Assembly (NCBI GenBank): GCA_030835005.1
Contig: JAUQWT010000158.1
Span: 1 to 11,478 of the forward strand
Direction of reading: 5' to 3'
DNA length: 11,478 nt
From: Ignavibacteria bacterium
GTDB taxonomy: Bacteria; Bacteroidota; Ignavibacteria; Tepidaquicellales; OLB5
Part shown: piece after piece, positions 1 to 6,852 of the stretch
How the letters are laid out: the number at the start of each line of letters is the position of its first letter
Position numbering within the stretch: the stretch's first letter is position 1
Translations under genes and position numbers: made by a program
Notes under the pieces: model-generated
The model's input: only the letters and a program-made list of their open reading frames with translations
The model's database searches: none
Told to the model about the DNA's origin: nothing

Positions 1-1
1 A

Positions 2-439
2 CTTGCTGCAAGCACACCAAATGACGGCTCACAGCTTGTAACTCTTCCGTTGATAGATAATACAACGGCAAGGATCAAAGTTGAAGCTGTTGGTAATATA
101 TTCTTCGATATTTCCAACGTCAACTTTACATTAACATCAACTATCGGAATTCAGAACTTAAGCGGAACTCCGGTTCAGTTTGCACTTGAGCAGAACTACC
201 CGAATCCATTCAATCCCGTAACACTGATAAGCTATGGTATTCCCAAAAAATCTTCGGTATCTATGAAGATATATGATGTAACAGGCAGGCTGATTGCAAC
301 TCCGATAGATAATCTTGTTCAGACTGAAGGGAATTACAGGCTTGATTTTGACGGTACTGACCTACCTAGCGGAGTTTATTATTATCGTATTACCGCCGGA
401 GAGTTCAAAGATGTGAAAAAGATGATATTGGTGAAGTAA
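2..439 (+). CDS. C-terminal part of a secreted T9SS cargo protein (5' end outside window)
   Basis: The frame is open from the first bases of the window to the TAA at 437-439, so only the last 145 residues are seen. The TTG at 50 is internal, not a start. The first ~55 residues (with ARIKVEA and GNIFFDISN) look like the Ig-like beta domain that often precedes the tail of secreted metalloproteases in this group; this is from memory of similar proteins and is not proof of a protease. Residues ~62-145 are a T9SS type A sorting domain: LEQNYPNPFNP at ~62-72, then a beta-rich stretch (MKIYDVTGR, GVYYYRI) and the end KKMILVK. The domain directs the protein through the T9SS outer-membrane machinery and is usually removed. 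The catalytic or binding part lies outside the window, so the function is unknown. A strong terminator follows 31 bases after the stop. Confidence 0.93.
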   Translation, partial: LAASTPNDGSQLVTLPLIDNTTARIKVEAVGNIFFDISNVNFTLTSTIGIQNLSGTPVQFALEQNYPNPFNPVTLISYGIPKKSSVSMKIYDVTGRLIATPIDNLVQTEGNYRLDFDGTDLPSGVYYYRITAGEFKDVKKMILVK

Positions 440-470
440 ATAACATCACAGGCTGCAATTTGTTTGAGAA

Positions 471-501
471 GACCCCTGATTACCAAATCGGGGGTCTTTT
501 T
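471..501 (+). terminator. Rho-independent terminator after the T9SS cargo gene
   Basis: Stem 471-481 pairs with 486-496 (11 bp, one T-G wobble at 477/490) around a 4-base loop. A T run follows (497-501). It starts 31 bases after the stop codon at 439. Its stem arms are shared with the terminator at 1762-1792. Confidence 0.9.
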
Positions 502-636
502 GTAATGTGGCAGAAGAGGGTTGCCGTGCAGTAGGTTTTCGGTTGCACCGGTTAATCATTACTCTCCTGTGAAGAGCTCAAATTCGAGACAAAGGAGACC
601 TGAGCAATCATTAAAAGTCTCCGGAGATCAATTCTT

Positions 637-665
637 TTGTTGTTGTAAAAACAATATTTTATAAA
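637..665 (+). promoter_or_regulatory. Candidate sigma70-type promoter for terC
   Basis: TTGTTG at 637-642 and TATAAA at 660-665 are separated by 17 bases, in AT-rich DNA about 90 bases before the terC start. The region is so AT-rich that a match of this quality can arise by chance. If this is the true promoter, the folded segment at 563-627 would lie outside the terC transcript. Confidence 0.3.
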
Positions 666-755
666 AAATGTTGATAATCAAGTATTTTTTCAGAAACTTA
701 TACTCAGGAGCGATAAGTTAAGTTTTTAATAATCAAAATGTATTCGAAGGACTGA

Positions 756-1706
756 ATGGACGATAAAGCTTTATTCTGGATTTTTTTCAATGTTTTTGTG
801 TTGCTAATGCTTGCCCTGGACCTCGGTGTTTTCAACAGGAAGGCTCACGAAGTTAAAATGAAGGAGGCATTGATCTGGAGCGGTGTTTGGATAGGACTGG
901 CGCTTTTATTCAATGTTGCATTATATTATTACTACACACCGCCGGATGGATACACCAGAGCGGAATCCGCCCTTCAGTTCTTGACCGGATATGTGATTGA
1001 AAAATCCCTGAGCGTTGATAATATCTTTGTGTTTGTACTCATATTTACCTTCTTCAAAGTTCCGGCAATCTATCAGCATAAGGTTTTATTCTGGGGAATA
1101 ATTGGCGCACTTGTTATGAGAGTAGTATTTATTTTTGCGGGCGTAGCGTTGATAAATAAATTCGCATGGATAATTTACGTATTCGGAGCATTTTTGATAT
1201 TCACAGGCTTTAAACTTGTGATGCAGAAAGATAAGGAGATACACCCAGAAAAGAACCCGGTATTAAGGCTGTTTAAGAGATTCTTCCGTGTAAGTAATGA
1301 GTATCAAGACGGTAAGTTCTTCACCACAATGAATGCTAAAAGAGTGGCTACACCTCTTTTCGTTGTGCTTATTATGGTTGAAACAACAGACCTTATTTTC
1401 GCTATTGATTCAATTCCGGCAATTTTGGCGATAACCAAAGATCCGTTCATTGTCTACAGTTCAAATGTCTTTGCGATACTTGGTTTGAGGTCATTGTATT
1501 TTGCTCTTGCCGGACTTGTCAAACTCTTCAAATACCTGCATTATGGATTAGCGGCTATACTTGTTCTTGTTGGAACAAAAATGATCTTGAATCATTATTA
1601 CTCGGCAAAGATTATCTCAACGGAGCTTTCGCTCATACTAATAGTAGTAATTCTTGCATTCTCGGTAATTGCATCTATATTGAAACCCATGGCAAAAGAA
1701 GCCTGA
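756..1706 (+). CDS. TerC/Alx-family integral membrane protein, probable manganese exporter
   Basis: A 316-residue polytopic inner-membrane protein of the TerC family. Characterised members (E. coli Alx, Bacillus TerC proteins) export Mn(II) or help load metal onto secreted enzymes. Family signatures are clear: an acidic motif in EKSLSVDNIFVF (residues 82-93, with D88 and N89) and the second motif ETTDLIFAIDS (209-219, with E209, D212 and D218), followed by a conserved segment ending GLRSLYF. Hydrophobic segments near residues 5-25, 38-58, 87-103, 112-133, 136-155, 199-225, 235-255, 260-277 and 290-308 fit about nine membrane spans, with a basic cytoplasmic loop around 156-198. Length is normal for the Alx type. 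The ATG at 756 has GAAGG 5 bases upstream. The gene stands alone between two terminators. Transported ion and direction are inferred from the family. Confidence 0.95.
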   Translation: MDDKALFWIFFNVFVLLMLALDLGVFNRKAHEVKMKEALIWSGVWIGLALLFNVALYYYYTPPDGYTRAESALQFLTGYVIEKSLSVDNIFVFVLIFTFFKVPAIYQHKVLFWGIIGALVMRVVFIFAGVALINKFAWIIYVFGAFLIFTGFKLVMQKDKEIHPEKNPVLRLFKRFFRVSNEYQDGKFFTTMNAKRVATPLFVVLIMVETTDLIFAIDSIPAILAITKDPFIVYSSNVFAILGLRSLYFALAGLVKLFKYLHYGLAAILVLVGTKMILNHYYSAKIISTELSLILIVVILAFSVIASILKPMAKEA

Positions 1707-1761
1707 AACATCAGATGTGGGAACGAATCAGGCGTCTGTTCAGGCTGTTTTGAATCTGTAG

Positions 1762-1792
1762 AAACCCCTGATTCAGTGAATCGGGGGTTTTT
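1762..1792 (+). terminator. Rho-independent terminator after terC
   Basis: A 12-bp stem pairs 1762-1773 with 1779-1790 (one T-G wobble at 1769/1783) around a 5-base loop. It runs into T residues to 1792. It lies 55 bases after the terC stop and 80 bases before feoA, so feoAB probably has its own promoter. Confidence 0.9.
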
Positions 1793-1805
1793 GTTGAGGT
1801 GACAT

Positions 1806-1836
1806 TTGTCATAAAACTGTATGATTCTTTTACATA
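1806..1836 (+). promoter_or_regulatory. Weak candidate promoter for feoAB
   Basis: TTGTCA at 1806-1811 and TACATA at 1831-1836 are 19 bases apart, in the short gap between the terC terminator and feoA. Position favours a promoter here, but both boxes and the spacing are imperfect. No clear Fur or DtxR operator palindrome was recognised, although iron control of feo operons is common. Confidence 0.22.
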
Positions 1837-1872
1837 TATTAGTACAGATTTGCATTGAAAATGTGGTGAATA

Positions 1873-2172
1873 TTGGACATATTTAGTCTTATATCAAAGG
1901 AAAAAACAGCAAAATTGAACGATAGATCAGTAGCAGACCTTAAAATTGGCGAAAGCGCGAAAATAACATCGGTTGGAGATGATTGTCTGGATATACACTG
2001 CCATTGCTTAAGGCTTATGGAGCTTGGCTTCACACCCGGACAGGAAGTAACTGTAGTTGCAAGGTCCCCTTTTAAGGATCCACTTGCTGTTTCAGTCCGC
2101 GGAACCATAATAGCCCTTCGTTCAGAGGAAGCTGAATGCATAAAAGTGAATCTTAATGGCAGTAAAAATTAA
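1873..2172 (+). CDS. feoA: FeoA, small SH3-like partner of the ferrous iron transporter
   Basis: A 99-residue cytoplasmic protein with the FeoA fold. The family core is visible at residues 49-63 (MELGFTPGQEVTVV) and the ending (DPLAVSVRGTIIALRSEEAECIKV) is typical. FeoA is needed for FeoB-mediated Fe(II) uptake and is thought to act on FeoB. The start is taken as TTG at 1873: an in-frame stop (TGA at 1867) lies just upstream and the next internal ATG would cut the domain in half. A weak purine-rich site (GTGGTGA) precedes it. The reading frame overlaps feoB by 17 bases, so translation is probably coupled. An oddity is a Cys/His-rich stretch (C38, H42, C43, H44, C45) just before the conserved core, where I do not expect cysteines. 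Identity is firm; the exact start is less so. Confidence 0.92.
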   Translation: MDIFSLISKEKTAKLNDRSVADLKIGESAKITSVGDDCLDIHCHCLRLMELGFTPGQEVTVVARSPFKDPLAVSVRGTIIALRSEEAECIKVNLNGSKN

Positions 2173-4225
2173 GCAGCAAAGCTGCCACAATAGCGAAGCC
2201 CCTGACACTTTAACAACGCACCCGAATTTACCTGTTATAGCACTGATCGGTATGCCGAACTCCGGCAAAACTACGTTATTCAACTCTCTGACAGGCTCGA
2301 ACTTCAAAACTTCAAATTACCCGGGCGCAACTGTTGAATACTCTCTGGGTAAATTAAGTGATAAATTTGGATTTGAATCTGAAGTTATGGATTCACCCGG
2401 CATTATCAGCCTTAACCCAAGCTCTCCCGATGAAGTAGTAACAATTGACGGACTTTTCGATCACCCGCGGTTCGGGCTTCCCGACGTTGTTATAGTTACT
2501 TGTGATGCTACACAGCTTTCGCGCCAGCTCTTCCTTGTTAAGCAGGTAATAGATTCCGGATTTAAGACTGTTGTTGCATTAACAATGAATGACCTGCTTA
2601 TCAAAAAGAATTTCGAGGTTTCTGCGGACAAACTGAGCTCAATTCTGGGCGCACCTGTTATCAAGATCAACAGCAAGAAGCTGGCCGGCATCACTGAATT
2701 AGCTGACACCGCCAGAAAGTTGTTTGAAGATGACTCAATTGAAAATTACAGGCTCAGAATACACAAGCCCGAACATCCGGTAGAAGAAGACATTGCGAAG
2801 TTGTATGATTATACAGAAGAAACCGAGCGCAAAGTTATCGAGCACGTTACAAACAAGCTTGATATTGATGAGATAAACAGGAAGAATTTCCACAGTCTTT
2901 CCAGAAAACCTGACCTGAATTCGCTGAAGCTTGATAAAGTATTTCTTCACCCTTTATGGGGAATAATCATATTCATTTTATCGATGGGAATAATTTTCAC
3001 TTCAATATTCTGGATAGCCCAGCCGTTGATGGATCTGATTGATACCGGGTTCAGCAGTCTCAGCGGGGCAGTATCAGCTGCCCTTCCGCAGGACACCTGG
3101 TATAATGATCTGATTACCAACGGGCTCATAAACGGATTCGGTTCCGTTATGATATTCGTTCCGCAAATTGTAATTCTTTTTATACTGCTTGGACTCCTTG
3201 AAGATACGGGTTACCTTGCCAGGGCAGCAATGCTGATAGATAAGCCGCTTACAAAATTCGGGCTCAACGGCAGGTCATTTATTCCAATGCTTTCAGGTTA
3301 TGCCTGTGCAATTCCGGCGATGATGGCAGCAAGGACTATTTCAAACCGTCATGAAAGATTCCTGACAATAATGGTAATACCGTTAATGAGCTGCAGCGCA
3401 AGACTTCCTGTCTATGCGCTTTTGTTAGCGTTTGTTGTGCCCCATGATAAACCATGGATAGCGGGGTTCGGCCTTGGAGGATTATACCTTTTCAGTATAA
3501 TTGCAGGTGCTGTTGTTGCCGGGCTTTTGAGTAAGTTTAAAAAGACCGATGAGAAATCAACTTTCATGCTTGAGCTGCCACCTTACCGCGTTCCGGTTTT
3601 CAGGCATATATTAAAGAATACTTATTACAAAGCGCTTGTTTACGTTAAACAGGCAGGTCCTATCATAATTGTGATCTCGCTGGTCTTATGGGCATTAACC
3701 TATTTCCCGAATTATGATCCCAGGGTAGAAACCGGAAACGGAACGCAGTTTACTGAACAGCAGCTGAACTCAATGACTGAATCTGCAAGACTGAATACTT
3801 CATTCGCCGCAACAATCGGTAAGTATGTTTTTGAACCGGTGCTGGAACCTTTGGGATGGGATTGGCGTGTGGGGATATCGCTTATTTCAGCTTTTGCAGC
3901 CAGAGAGGTATTTGTCAGTTCAATGGCAATTACGTTCAATATCACTGATGAAGGTGAAGATGATGAAAATATGCAAAGGTCGCTTATTTCCACAATGCGC
4001 AGCGCGAAAAATGACGAAGGGAACCCAGTATTTACAACTGCATCTACGATTGCACTGATAATATATTTCATGTTCGCAATGCAGTGCCTTTCTACACTTG
4101 CCGTTGCCCGGAAAGAAACCGGCTCATGGAAAATACCAATGCTCCAACTGGTTATTTACACTATTATGGCTTATGTACTGGCATTTGTTGCACGTAACGG
4201 TTTGAATTTAATAGGTATACAATAG
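2156..4225 (+). CDS. feoB: FeoB, GTPase-coupled ferrous iron permease
   Basis: A 689-residue inner-membrane Fe(II) importer with an N-terminal GTP-binding domain. Seen motifs: G1 GMPNSGKT (32-39), the switch region NYPGATVE (54-61), G3 DSPG (79-82) and a G5-like NSKK (172-175). The G4 position reads TMND (143-146) where NxxD is usual, so the base-recognising Asn is replaced by Thr143. Residues ~160-265 form the helical spacer. The membrane domain follows, with both Gate regions: GRSFIPMLSGYACAIP (372-387, Cys384) with MSCSARLPVY (411-420, Cys413), and FAAREVFVSS (580-589). The C-terminal CLSTLAVARKETGSWK is also typical of FeoB. It is shorter than E. coli FeoB (773 residues), mainly through a shorter C-terminus. 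The ATG at 2156 lies inside feoA; no strong ribosome site is seen, which fits translational coupling. No feoC is present. Confidence 0.97.
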   Translation: MAVKIKQQSCHNSEAPDTLTTHPNLPVIALIGMPNSGKTTLFNSLTGSNFKTSNYPGATVEYSLGKLSDKFGFESEVMDSPGIISLNPSSPDEVVTIDGLFDHPRFGLPDVVIVTCDATQLSRQLFLVKQVIDSGFKTVVALTMNDLLIKKNFEVSADKLSSILGAPVIKINSKKLAGITELADTARKLFEDDSIENYRLRIHKPEHPVEEDIAKLYDYTEETERKVIEHVTNKLDIDEINRKNFHSLSRKPDLNSLKLDKVFLHPLWGIIIFILSMGIIFTSIFWIAQPLMDLIDTGFSSLSGAVSAALPQDTWYNDLITNGLINGFGSVMIFVPQIVILFILLGLLEDTGYLARAAMLIDKPLTKFGLNGRSFIPMLSGYACAIPAMMAARTISNRHERFLTIMVIPLMSCSARLPVYALLLAFVVPHDKPWIAGFGLGGLYLFSIIAGAVVAGLLSKFKKTDEKSTFMLELPPYRVPVFRHILKNTYYKALVYVKQAGPIIIVISLVLWALTYFPNYDPRVETGNGTQFTEQQLNSMTESARLNTSFAATIGKYVFEPVLEPLGWDWRVGISLISAFAAREVFVSSMAITFNITDEGEDDENMQRSLISTMRSAKNDEGNPVFTTASTIALIIYFMFAMQCLSTLAVARKETGSWKIPMLQLVIYTIMAYVLAFVARNGLNLIGIQ

Positions 4226-4273
4226 CGGCATACTATCCCCTGTTTAATGGTTTAATTTTTCAACAAAACCGCT

Positions 4274-4281
4274 TAAATTTG
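4274..4281 (+). promoter_or_regulatory. Possible Bacteroidota-type -7 box (TAnnTTTG) before the small secreted protein gene
   Basis: TAAATTTG matches the Bacteroidota -7 consensus TAnnTTTG exactly and lies 25 bases before the ATG at 4307. No good TTG -33 box is found about 20 bases further upstream, so support is modest. The gene may instead be read through from feoB, whose stop is 81 bases upstream. Confidence 0.3.
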
Positions 4282-4306
4282 TATAATAATCGAAAGGATT
4301 TCAATT

Positions 4307-4663
4307 ATGAGAAAAACTCCGGCATTTCTAACAATATCATTTTTGCTGATAGCAGTTATAATCGGATTCACTTCATCAGTTGCCAAGTCTGGTAAAGCAA
4401 ACTGTGAGGCTTATCTGTATATATCAAACAATTCATTGTTTGAAATTAACGTAACAGTAGATGGATTCCCCAGCGGGAACCTGCTGGTTGGTAAGAGCAA
4501 GACTTATACAGTGAATCTCGCCAACGACCAGGGTAAGCGCATTAAAGTAAAAGTAGAATACCAGGATCCTGATTATATTGATCCGAAAGCAATAACTTAC
4601 GTGACCAAGCAGAAAGTTGAGTGCGGCGGTAGTGATTCTGTATTTGTGGCTTTTTCCAAGTAG
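4307..4663 (+). CDS. Small secreted protein of unknown function
   Basis: Encodes 118 residues. Residues 1-26 form a Sec signal peptide: basic start (MRK), hydrophobic core (FLLIAVIIGF), and a likely cleavage after SVA at 24-26. No lipobox cysteine sits at the cleavage site, so it is probably a soluble periplasmic or secreted protein. The mature part (~92 residues) looks all-beta, with two cysteines (C33, C106) near its ends that could form a disulfide. The stretch INVTVDGFPSGNLLVGKSKTY loosely resembles a PEGA-type beta domain, but I cannot assign a family. It has no T9SS tail. AAGGA lies 9 bases before the ATG. It follows feoB by 81 bases and ends just before a terminator; a link with iron uptake is possible only by position. 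Confidence 0.82.
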   Translation: MRKTPAFLTISFLLIAVIIGFTSSVAKSGKANCEAYLYISNNSLFEINVTVDGFPSGNLLVGKSKTYTVNLANDQGKRIKVKVEYQDPDYIDPKAITYVTKQKVECGGSDSVFVAFSK

Positions 4664-4689
4664 GCTATAGGAAAATTATCGTACATAAA

Positions 4690-4712
4690 AAAGCCCGCTT
4701 AATGCGGGCTTT
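4690..4712. terminator. Bidirectional terminator between convergent genes
   Basis: A 9-bp stem pairs 4690-4698 with 4704-4712 around the loop TTAAT. On the minus strand it is followed by six T residues (complement of 4687-4692), which makes it a strong terminator for the peptidase operon. On the plus strand the T run is only three long, so termination of the 4307-4663 transcript is weaker. It sits 26 bases after one gene and 19 bases after the other. Confidence 0.88.
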
Positions 4713-4731
4713 AGAGTGTTTCGTCAAATCT

Positions 4732-6795
4732 TCACTTAACCACTACCATTTTCTTTGTTTCATACAAATTTCCGTCAACAAACATCGAGTAGAAATACAG
4801 CCCCGAAGCCATGTCATTTGCATTGAAGCTCAGAACATATTCCCCTGCCGGCAATTTTTTGTTCACAAGTGTTTTTACTTCTCTTCCCAGAATATCGAAT
4901 ATTACTATCTTCAAATCGGATTGCTTTACCAAAGAGTAGCTTATACTGGTTGTAGGGTTGAACGGGTTCGGGTAATTCTGGCTAAGCTTCATACTCAAAG
5001 GGACCTGGTTATTGTGAACTGCAATGGGATCGTATACTCTGAAATTCATACACCAGTTAACAAGCTGTCCCGTTAATGTATGGGAATTATTCAGCATCCT
5101 TAGCTTCCAGGTTCCGTGTAATTCGGTTTCATTGTAAACACTTAACACCTGTTCGGGTTTGAAGCTGCCGGTGAAAGGTGCAGTACTCTGAGTAATTGGA
5201 ATTTCAGCCTCATCATCAAATGTAGTATTTGTATAATTGGCACCATTGCCTCCGTTACTAGTACTGAGCTCAGTATTGGATATACCTGAACGGTAAATCC
5301 AGATATAAAGGTCTTCATCGTTTGAATGATTGATCGATAAATTCACGTCAAGATCCAGCACCAGACCGTATTGCTCAATATATACTGAATCCATTGTAAT
5401 CACTCCAAAAGGGAGCTCTCTCGGAACAGTATTTGAGCATTGATTCAGCCTGTCATAAATAATATATGAAAATAATTCAGAAGGGGGTACTGAACCGGGC
5501 GGATTCAGTCCTCTTGCGCCGACCGGAAGTGAACCTATTATGGTACCTGACGAATCCTGTGCAGCAAAATAATATTCAACTTTGCTTCTGATGGGCTGCC
5601 CGGGGATCAGGTACCTGAAAGTATCCTGACTGTGATAAAAGTGATTAGTTGGTGTAAAAGAACCTGCGCCCGTTCGATAATAAAGTCTTGGTGAATTAGA
5701 GCCGGATGCAATTCTATGTCCCGAGCGGATGATAACTTCTGCAATTCTGCTGCTGGTATCTGCGGTATTGTTAAGTGACTGGTGTTCAAAGTTTATTACG
5801 TAATCTTTATCCAAAACCAGAAGGAATGCAATTGCTGCTTTCACGATCTTAGTGATATATCCTATCTTCAGTGCACTGTATCTGTCATTAATAGTGTGAT
5901 AATACCAATTGAAATCGGTGTGGCTTTCAACTGAGCCTATTGCTTTGAATCCTTTATCCCAAAAACTTCTATAGTCACTTAATCTTTCGTTCCAGTAGAA
6001 TCTCGGAACAAGTTCAGTCCTGTAAACTGCACACGCCGATGATAACATATTTGCGTGGGGGAAAGAATTTGTATCCGTATTAATATCAAATTTGAGATCA
6101 TTATTACTATCAAACCCGATCATATCCAGATTGATCACACCTATTATGGAATCACCTGCAGCATATGCCGAATCTGCATAGAGACAGCTCCCGCATCCTG
6201 ATACTTCTTCTTCATCAAAAGCAATGAATACGATAGTATAATCCAGATCAAATTGTGAGAATATCCTTGCTGTTTCAATAACACCGCTTACTCCCGAGGC
6301 ATTATCATCTGCTCCCGGAATAGTATCCGGTGAAGTATATGTAATTGCATCATAATGACCGCAGATGATCAACTTCTTGTCAGGATACTTTATGCCTGTT
6401 TTCACTCCGATAACATTTGTACCCGTGCTGCTGTACACCTGGTAGCGGGGATTGATGCCAAAATCCTGAAATCTCTCATAAATATAGTGCGACGCTTTTT
6501 CGTTACCGGTTGAATTGTAATACCGGGTAAGTATCCTGTAAGGCTGCCCGTCTATGGTGGCTGTTGTGTCTCCGGATAGAACCCGGATATACACAGCGAG
6601 ATTTCCGGGATTCACATTCTGAATAACTGACTCAACAATAGGGCTGTAGCAGCTTTGAGAAATCAACTGTGATGAGTGTAGCTGAAACAACAGTATGAGT
6701 ACCGGAAAAAGTGTTCTGAGTACAAACTGTAAAAGTGAAAAGTAAATCTTAAAGGCGGAGTGTGGGAACGAGTGCCTGTTCTCAACAGTATTCAT
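4732..6795 (-). CDS. Secreted M28-family zinc peptidase with P-domain and T9SS sorting domain (copy A)
   Basis: A 687-residue exported metallopeptidase. A long-headed signal peptide (hydrophobic core ~28-38) ends near SQSCY (46-50). The M28 catalytic domain (~60-335) keeps every expected two-zinc residue by motif: H147 and D149 (GHYDA), D163 (GADDNASG), the catalytic/ligand pair E196-E197 (DEEE), D224 (NLDMIG) and H300 (YYHT). A beta linker follows, then a P-domain typical of proprotein convertases (~453-586, with DLDVNLSINH and TTFDDEAE), ending WCMNF. The T9SS type A tail is at 604-687 (LSQNYPNPFNP to KKMVVVK). M28 enzymes are mostly aminopeptidases; the substrate is unknown. The ATG at 6795 is preceded by AGAAAGAGG at good spacing. 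The gene lies 57 bases after a paralogue of almost equal length and probably shares its transcript. Confidence 0.94.
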   Translation of the reverse strand: MNTVENRHSFPHSAFKIYFSLLQFVLRTLFPVLILLFQLHSSQLISQSCYSPIVESVIQNVNPGNLAVYIRVLSGDTTATIDGQPYRILTRYYNSTGNEKASHYIYERFQDFGINPRYQVYSSTGTNVIGVKTGIKYPDKKLIICGHYDAITYTSPDTIPGADDNASGVSGVIETARIFSQFDLDYTIVFIAFDEEEVSGCGSCLYADSAYAAGDSIIGVINLDMIGFDSNNDLKFDINTDTNSFPHANMLSSACAVYRTELVPRFYWNERLSDYRSFWDKGFKAIGSVESHTDFNWYYHTINDRYSALKIGYITKIVKAAIAFLLVLDKDYVINFEHQSLNNTADTSSRIAEVIIRSGHRIASGSNSPRLYYRTGAGSFTPTNHFYHSQDTFRYLIPGQPIRSKVEYYFAAQDSSGTIIGSLPVGARGLNPPGSVPPSELFSYIIYDRLNQCSNTVPRELPFGVITMDSVYIEQYGLVLDLDVNLSINHSNDEDLYIWIYRSGISNTELSTSNGGNGANYTNTTFDDEAEIPITQSTAPFTGSFKPEQVLSVYNETELHGTWKLRMLNNSHTLTGQLVNWCMNFRVYDPIAVHNNQVPLSMKLSQNYPNPFNPTTSISYSLVKQSDLKIVIFDILGREVKTLVNKKLPAGEYVLSFNANDMASGLYFYSMFVDGNLYETKKMVVVK

Positions 6796-6852
6796 TTATA
6801 ACCTCTTTCTGTTCTTTCATAGCACTTAAACAAAATGAATAATTGTAATTAA

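Larger units (their letters stand above)
440..755 (+). other. 316-base intergenic region upstream of terC
   Basis: No credible gene is present on either strand. It holds the terminator at 471-501. At 563-627 there are four alternating complementary 5-mers (TCTCC 563-567, GGAGA 594-598, TCTCC 618-622, GGAGA 623-627), which allow mutually exclusive hairpins. An AT-rich stretch at 635-740 carries the candidate terC promoter. A probable ribosome binding site (GAAGG, 746-750) lies 5 bases before the terC ATG. TerC/Alx genes in other bacteria often sit behind a manganese riboswitch (yybP-ykoY), but its conserved GGGGAGUAG element was not found here. Confidence 0.6.

Noticed and set aside
502..755. 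Manganese (yybP-ykoY) riboswitch upstream of terC
   Set aside because: The conserved GGGGAGUAG and neighbouring elements of this class are absent. Only generic alternating stems are seen, reported as a finding instead.
1793..1872. Fur or DtxR operator before feoA
   Set aside because: No palindrome resembling the known boxes. GACA-TT-TGTC at 1801-1810 is too short to claim.
3712..4071. 119-codon open frame on the minus strand opposite feoB
   Set aside because: It lies wholly antisense to a firmly identified gene and shows no recognisable protein features.
4282..4287. TATAAT as a sigma70 -10 box for the small secreted protein gene
   Set aside because: The predicted transcript start would fall inside the ribosome binding site at 4293-4297, leaving almost no leader, and the upstream -35 match (TTTCAA) is poor.
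4702..5076. 124-codon plus-strand open frame opposite the tail of peptidase copy A
   Set aside because: It is antisense to the conserved T9SS tail, begins inside the terminator hairpin and resembles no protein family. Similar plus-strand frames at 7393-7739 and 8434-8770 were dismissed for the same reason.
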